8,573 bases of DNA from an uncultured Alphaproteobacteria bacterium. GTDB lineage: Bacteria > Pseudomonadota > Alphaproteobacteria > Micropepsales > Micropepsaceae. A model generated the notes under the pieces. It ran no database searches, was not told where the DNA came from, and saw only the letters and a program-made list of their open reading frames with translations. Location: NCBI GenBank assembly GCA_903922545.1, contig CAIXUE010000292.1, forward strand, positions 1 to 8,573. The letters are read 5' to 3'. Below, piece by piece: positions 6,067 to 8,573 of the stretch. Both the position numbers and the translations under genes were made by a program. The stretch's first letter is position 1, and the number at the start of each line of letters is the position of its first letter.

Positions 6067-6828
6067 TTAACGCGCTCTTACCGGCAAGCCCGCATCTGCC
6101 AAAGCTTGTTTCGCCTGGTCGATGCTGACTTCGCCGAAATGAAAGATCGAGGCAGCCAGCACCGCGCTGGCATGACCTTCTGTGACACCCTTGACCAGAT
6201 CATCCAGCGTGCCCACGCCGCCCGAGGCGATCACCGGTACGCTGACCGCGTCCGCAATGGCGCGGGTGAGCGGCAGGTCATAACCTTTGCGGGTGCCGTC
6301 CCGGTCCATGGAGGTTAGGAGAATTTCGCCCGCACCCAGCGACACGACTTTTTTGGCGTATTCCACCGCATCAATGCCGGTGGCGTTGCGCCCGCCATGG
6401 GTGAAAATCTCGAATTTCCCGGACGGAACTTTTTTGGCGTCAATCGCCGCGACAATGCACTGACTGCCGAATTTCTCGGCGCCTTCCTTGATGAATTCCG
6501 GCCGGTTCACCGCTGTGGTGTTGATGGAAACCTTGTCGGCACCCGCCAGAAGCAGGGCGCGGATATCTTCCAGACTGCGCACCCCGCCGCCCACGGTCAG
6601 CGGCATGAAACAGACTTCGGCGGTGCGCCGCACCACATCCAACAGCGTGCCGCGCGCTTCGTGGCTGGCGGTGATATCCAGAAAGCAAAGCTCGTCGGCG
6701 CCCGCCGCGTCATACAGAATGGCCTGCTCCACGGGATCGCCGGCATCGCGCAGGCCCACGAAATTCACGCCTTTGACCACCCGTCCGTCCTTGATGTCCA
6801 GGCAGGGGATAATTCTTATCTTCAACAT
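6067..6828 (-). CDS. hisF: Imidazole glycerol phosphate synthase, cyclase subunit
   Basis: HisF pairs with the glutaminase HisH to turn PRFAR plus ammonia into imidazole glycerol phosphate and AICAR, linking histidine and purine synthesis. The 253-residue product is a complete (beta/alpha)8 barrel. It has [16 protein letters not shown] (5-20) with catalytic D11, FLDITAS (49-55), [10 protein letters not shown] (76-85), [11 protein letters not shown] (97-107), IVAAIDAKK (125-133) with catalytic D130, [16 protein letters not shown] (143-158), [18 protein letters not shown] (167-184) and [13 protein letters not shown] (199-211). The ATG at 6826-6828 gives the standard N-terminus; a longer open frame upstream overlaps holA and is not needed. 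The holA stop and hisF start share one base (TGATG), with AAGGGG about 8 nt upstream inside holA. hisH, hisA and hisE are not in the window; the downstream neighbour is a CHAD gene. Confidence 0.97.
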   Translation of the reverse strand: MLKIRIIPCLDIKDGRVVKGVNFVGLRDAGDPVEQAILYDAAGADELCFLDITASHEARGTLLDVVRRTAEVCFMPLTVGGGVRSLEDIRALLLAGADKVSINTTAVNRPEFIKEGAEKFGSQCIVAAIDAKKVPSGKFEIFTHGGRNATGIDAVEYAKKVVSLGAGEILLTSMDRDGTRKGYDLPLTRAIADAVSVPVIASGGVGTLDDLVKGVTEGHASAVLAASIFHFGEVSIDQAKQALADAGLPVRAR

Positions 6829-7853
6829 CACGCACGCCCCTTCGCCATGGCGGCGATGTTCATCAGGGTGCGGCCGCACACCGCTTCATCGGGCACGGCG
6901 GTGGTTTTGGCCAGCACTTCGGCCTCCAGCAGCACGTCCAGTGCGTCATTGAGTTTTTCGCCGTTCCAGTTGCGAAGCTGCATCTTGAAGGAATCGGCGC
7001 GCAAAAAATGCAGCGGCGGGCGAAGCTGGCGAAGGGCATTGTCCATATTTTCGCCCCGCGCCATATTTTCGCGCACCAGCGCCAGTCGCTGGAAATGCCC
7101 CATGGCATTGCGGATTACCGCGATGGGCGCCATGTCTGCCGTCCACAACCGGGTCAGCGCCAGATCCAGCCGGGCGAAATCGCCGCTGCCAGCCGCATCA
7201 CAGGCTTCCTCGGCGCGGGCTTCGGCTTCATCGCCCATGGCGGCCCGCACATCAGCAAGTGAAACGCTTTTCTGGCCTTTGCAATAAAGCGCCAGCTTTT
7301 CCAGTTCCCTACGCGACACGCCGCGATCGGATCCCAGCCGTGAAACCGCATCGGCCAGGGCATCAGGCACGATGGAAAGGCCCTGTTCGCGCAGCGCCTC
7401 GCGCACCAGATCTTCCAGGCTGCGCGCCGTATCGGCGTAACAGGCAATGGCGGCGGCGGTTTTGTCTTCTTCAAAAATCTTGCGCAGGGCCGCGCCCTTG
7501 GAAAGATCGCCCGCTTCCACCACCACCAGCGCATCGCCGGGCGGATCATCCAGAAAACCTTCGAACAGCCCCGCCAGGCCATTGCCCGCGCCCCGCACCC
7601 GCACCACGCGGCGGCCGCCCATCATGGAGATGGCGGCGCTTTCATCCGCCAGCCGGGCCGGATCGGCATCCAGCACCGCTTCGCTGAGATCGGCGATGTT
7701 GAAGGCATCGGTAAGGTCAGCCACCACCGATTTCATCAACCGTTCCGCCCGCTCCTGCACCAGACCGGCATCGGGCCCGAACACCAGAGCGCAGCGCAGC
7801 GTCTTGGGCGGGCTGGCGGCAAAGCGGTCGGCATCGCGCGCGCCCACTATCAT
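6828..7853 (-). CDS. holA: DNA polymerase III subunit delta
   Basis: HolA (delta) is the clamp-loader subunit that opens the beta sliding clamp at replication forks. The 341 residues match the family in length and order: [18 protein letters not shown] (22-39) at the start of the AAA+-like domain, where delta normally lacks a working ATP site; [16 protein letters not shown] (76-91); [18 protein letters not shown] (173-190); and the C-terminal [18 protein letters not shown] (279-296). The ATG at 7851-7853 gives [11 protein letters not shown], a normal family N-terminus; the frame is open further upstream but antisense-like within lptE. No Shine-Dalgarno precedes this ATG; the minus-strand bases there are CTCCTC, the opposite of one. 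Translation probably depends on ribosomes finishing lptE 13 nt upstream. The stop overlaps the hisF start by one base. Confidence 0.94.
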   Translation of the reverse strand: MIVGARDADRFAASPPKTLRCALVFGPDAGLVQERAERLMKSVVADLTDAFNIADLSEAVLDADPARLADESAAISMMGGRRVVRVRGAGNGLAGLFEGFLDDPPGDALVVVEAGDLSKGAALRKIFEEDKTAAAIACYADTARSLEDLVREALREQGLSIVPDALADAVSRLGSDRGVSRRELEKLALYCKGQKSVSLADVRAAMGDEAEARAEEACDAAGSGDFARLDLALTRLWTADMAPIAVIRNAMGHFQRLALVRENMARGENMDNALRQLRPPLHFLRADSFKMQLRNWNGEKLNDALDVLLEAEVLAKTTAVPDEAVCGRTLMNIAAMAKGRA

Positions 7854-7866
7854 GGAAGAGGAGCAA

Positions 7867-8355
7867 TCATTTGCCGTCCCTGCGCCGGAAGAACGCCGCC
7901 AGATCGATGCGGATACGCTCGGCAATATCCTGGGCGGCACGCTGATCGGCATCCTGCTGTGCCGACAGGGTCGAATAAGGCGAGGTCACCACGTTATAGG
8001 CCGCAAGACTGGTCTGGGTGCCGTGCGTGACTTCGCCACCCTTGGCGTCGCTGAGAATATAATTGACCGTCAGCGTGTCATTGTAGCGGCTGATGGTGGC
8101 GTCATTCTGCAGCACCACGCCCTGATTGCTGTCATTCAGGATGAGTTTCAGCCGATAGGCCTTGCCGTTCAGCGAACCGTTGGAGCCGAGCAGATTGATC
8201 AGATTGTTGCGCAGCTCATAACCGGCGCGTTCGGCCACCGGCTCGACATAGATAGTGGCCAATTGCGGCTGCAGCCGCCCATCGCCATACAAAGGCCGAA
8301 AGCCGCAACCCGAAAGCAGCGGCAGAAGCGCGACAAGGATCGCCGCTTTCTTCAT
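7867..8355 (-). CDS. lptE: LPS-assembly lipoprotein LptE
   Basis: LptE is the outer-membrane lipoprotein that plugs and helps assemble the LptD barrel, through which lipopolysaccharide reaches the cell surface. The 162-residue protein starts with MKK and a hydrophobic signal peptide ending in the lipobox LLSGC, so C17 is the lipidated residue of the mature protein, followed by the typical GFRPLYG. The rest fits the family: [20 protein letters not shown] (32-51), then a strand-rich section and a C-terminal helix with [18 protein letters not shown]. Sequence conservation in LptE is low, so the lipobox, size and position are the main evidence. Its ATG overlaps the leuS TGA (ATGA, 4 nt). The leuS-lptE-holA order is common in alphaproteobacteria and supports the call. 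An LPS-bearing outer membrane is implied. Confidence 0.92.
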   Translation of the reverse strand: MKKAAILVALLPLLSGCGFRPLYGDGRLQPQLATIYVEPVAERAGYELRNNLINLLGSNGSLNGKAYRLKLILNDSNQGVVLQNDATISRYNDTLTVNYILSDAKGGEVTHGTQTSLAAYNVVTSPYSTLSAQQDADQRAAQDIAERIRIDLAAFFRRRDGK

Positions 8356-8573
8356 GCGACGATGTTGACGATACGGTTTGGCACCACGATCACTTTCTTG
8401 GGCGCGGCCCCGGCCAAGGCACGTATCACACCTTCATCCGCCAGCGCCGCGGCTTCCACCGCCTTGTTGTCGGCGCCCTGCGCCACCGTGACTTCGCCCC
8501 GGCGTTTGCCGTTCACCTGCACCGCGATGGTGACGCTGTCGGATTTGAGCAGCGCCGGATCATGTTTCGGCCA
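8352..8573 (-). CDS. leuS: Leucine--tRNA ligase, C-terminal 73 residues (gene continues past the window)
   Basis: LeuS charges tRNA-Leu with leucine. Only its C-terminus is present, starting WPKHDPALL and continuing with [31 protein letters not shown] and [15 protein letters not shown]. This is the characteristic end of bacterial LeuS, including the [11 protein letters not shown] and VPxRIVNIVA blocks of the C-terminal tRNA-contacting domain. The catalytic HIGH and KMSKS motifs lie outside the window. The Arg at the fourth position of NGKRRG is often Leu or another residue, an unremarkable change. The TGA overlaps the lptE ATG, making leuS the upstream member of the right-hand operon as far as can be seen. 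Confidence 0.96.
   Translation of the reverse strand, partial: WPKHDPALLKSDSVTIAVQVNGKRRGEVTVAQGADNKAVEAAALADEGVIRALAGAAPKKVIVVPNRIVNIVA

Noticed and set aside
6397..7287. Plus-strand 296-codon open frame across hisF and holA
   Set aside because: It crosses the junction of two well-supported minus-strand genes and has no recognisable family features.
1..8573. CRISPR arrays, transposons, attachment sites, tRNA or rRNA genes, riboswitches
   Set aside because: No regularly spaced repeats, transposase-like frames, terminal inverted repeats or cloverleaf and rRNA-like sequences were seen. Coding genes fill almost all of the window.

Overview
The window carries ordinary, densely packed bacterial chromosome with high GC outside one AT-rich gap. 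It most resembles an alphaproteobacterium. The clues are a leuS-lptE-holA chain read in that order, a divergent hemD/tsaD pair, and an exonuclease III of the type common in that class. Genus cannot be settled from this sequence. I see no CRISPR array, insertion sequence, phage gene, rRNA or tRNA, and no convincing new defence or biosynthetic system.

Left block (1-2272, minus strand): hemD (uroporphyrinogen-III synthase, TTG start) is followed by a circularly permuted ATP-grasp protein. A TAG codon breaks the ATP-grasp gene inside its conserved C-terminal region, and the matching reading frame continues beyond the stop to the window edge.

Centre (2333-3713): tsaD (tRNA t6A synthesis, TTG start) diverges from hemD across 60 bp. 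Opposite the end of tsaD lies a 39-codon gene for a small single-span membrane protein. It has a very good ribosome binding site, and its stop codon overlaps that of tsaD. Upstream of it is the only sizeable non-coding stretch (212 bp). This gap is AT-rich and holds two adjacent inverted repeats and candidate promoter elements.

Right of centre (3714-5090, plus strand): xthA (exonuclease III) is followed without any gap by a histidine-phosphatase-family gene. Its stop codon overlaps that of a CHAD-domain gene coming from the other side.

Right block (5087-8573, minus strand): leuS (3' end only), lptE, holA, hisF and a CHAD-domain gene form a tight chain with 4-nt and 1-nt overlaps or gaps of 13-14 nt, so it is probably one operon. 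It mixes translation (LeuS), outer-membrane LPS assembly (LptE), replication (HolA), histidine synthesis (HisF) and probable polyphosphate binding (CHAD). This looks like housekeeping linkage rather than one pathway.

The points most worth a second look are the in-frame TAG in the ATP-grasp gene, the small membrane protein gene, and the palindromes in the gap upstream of it.
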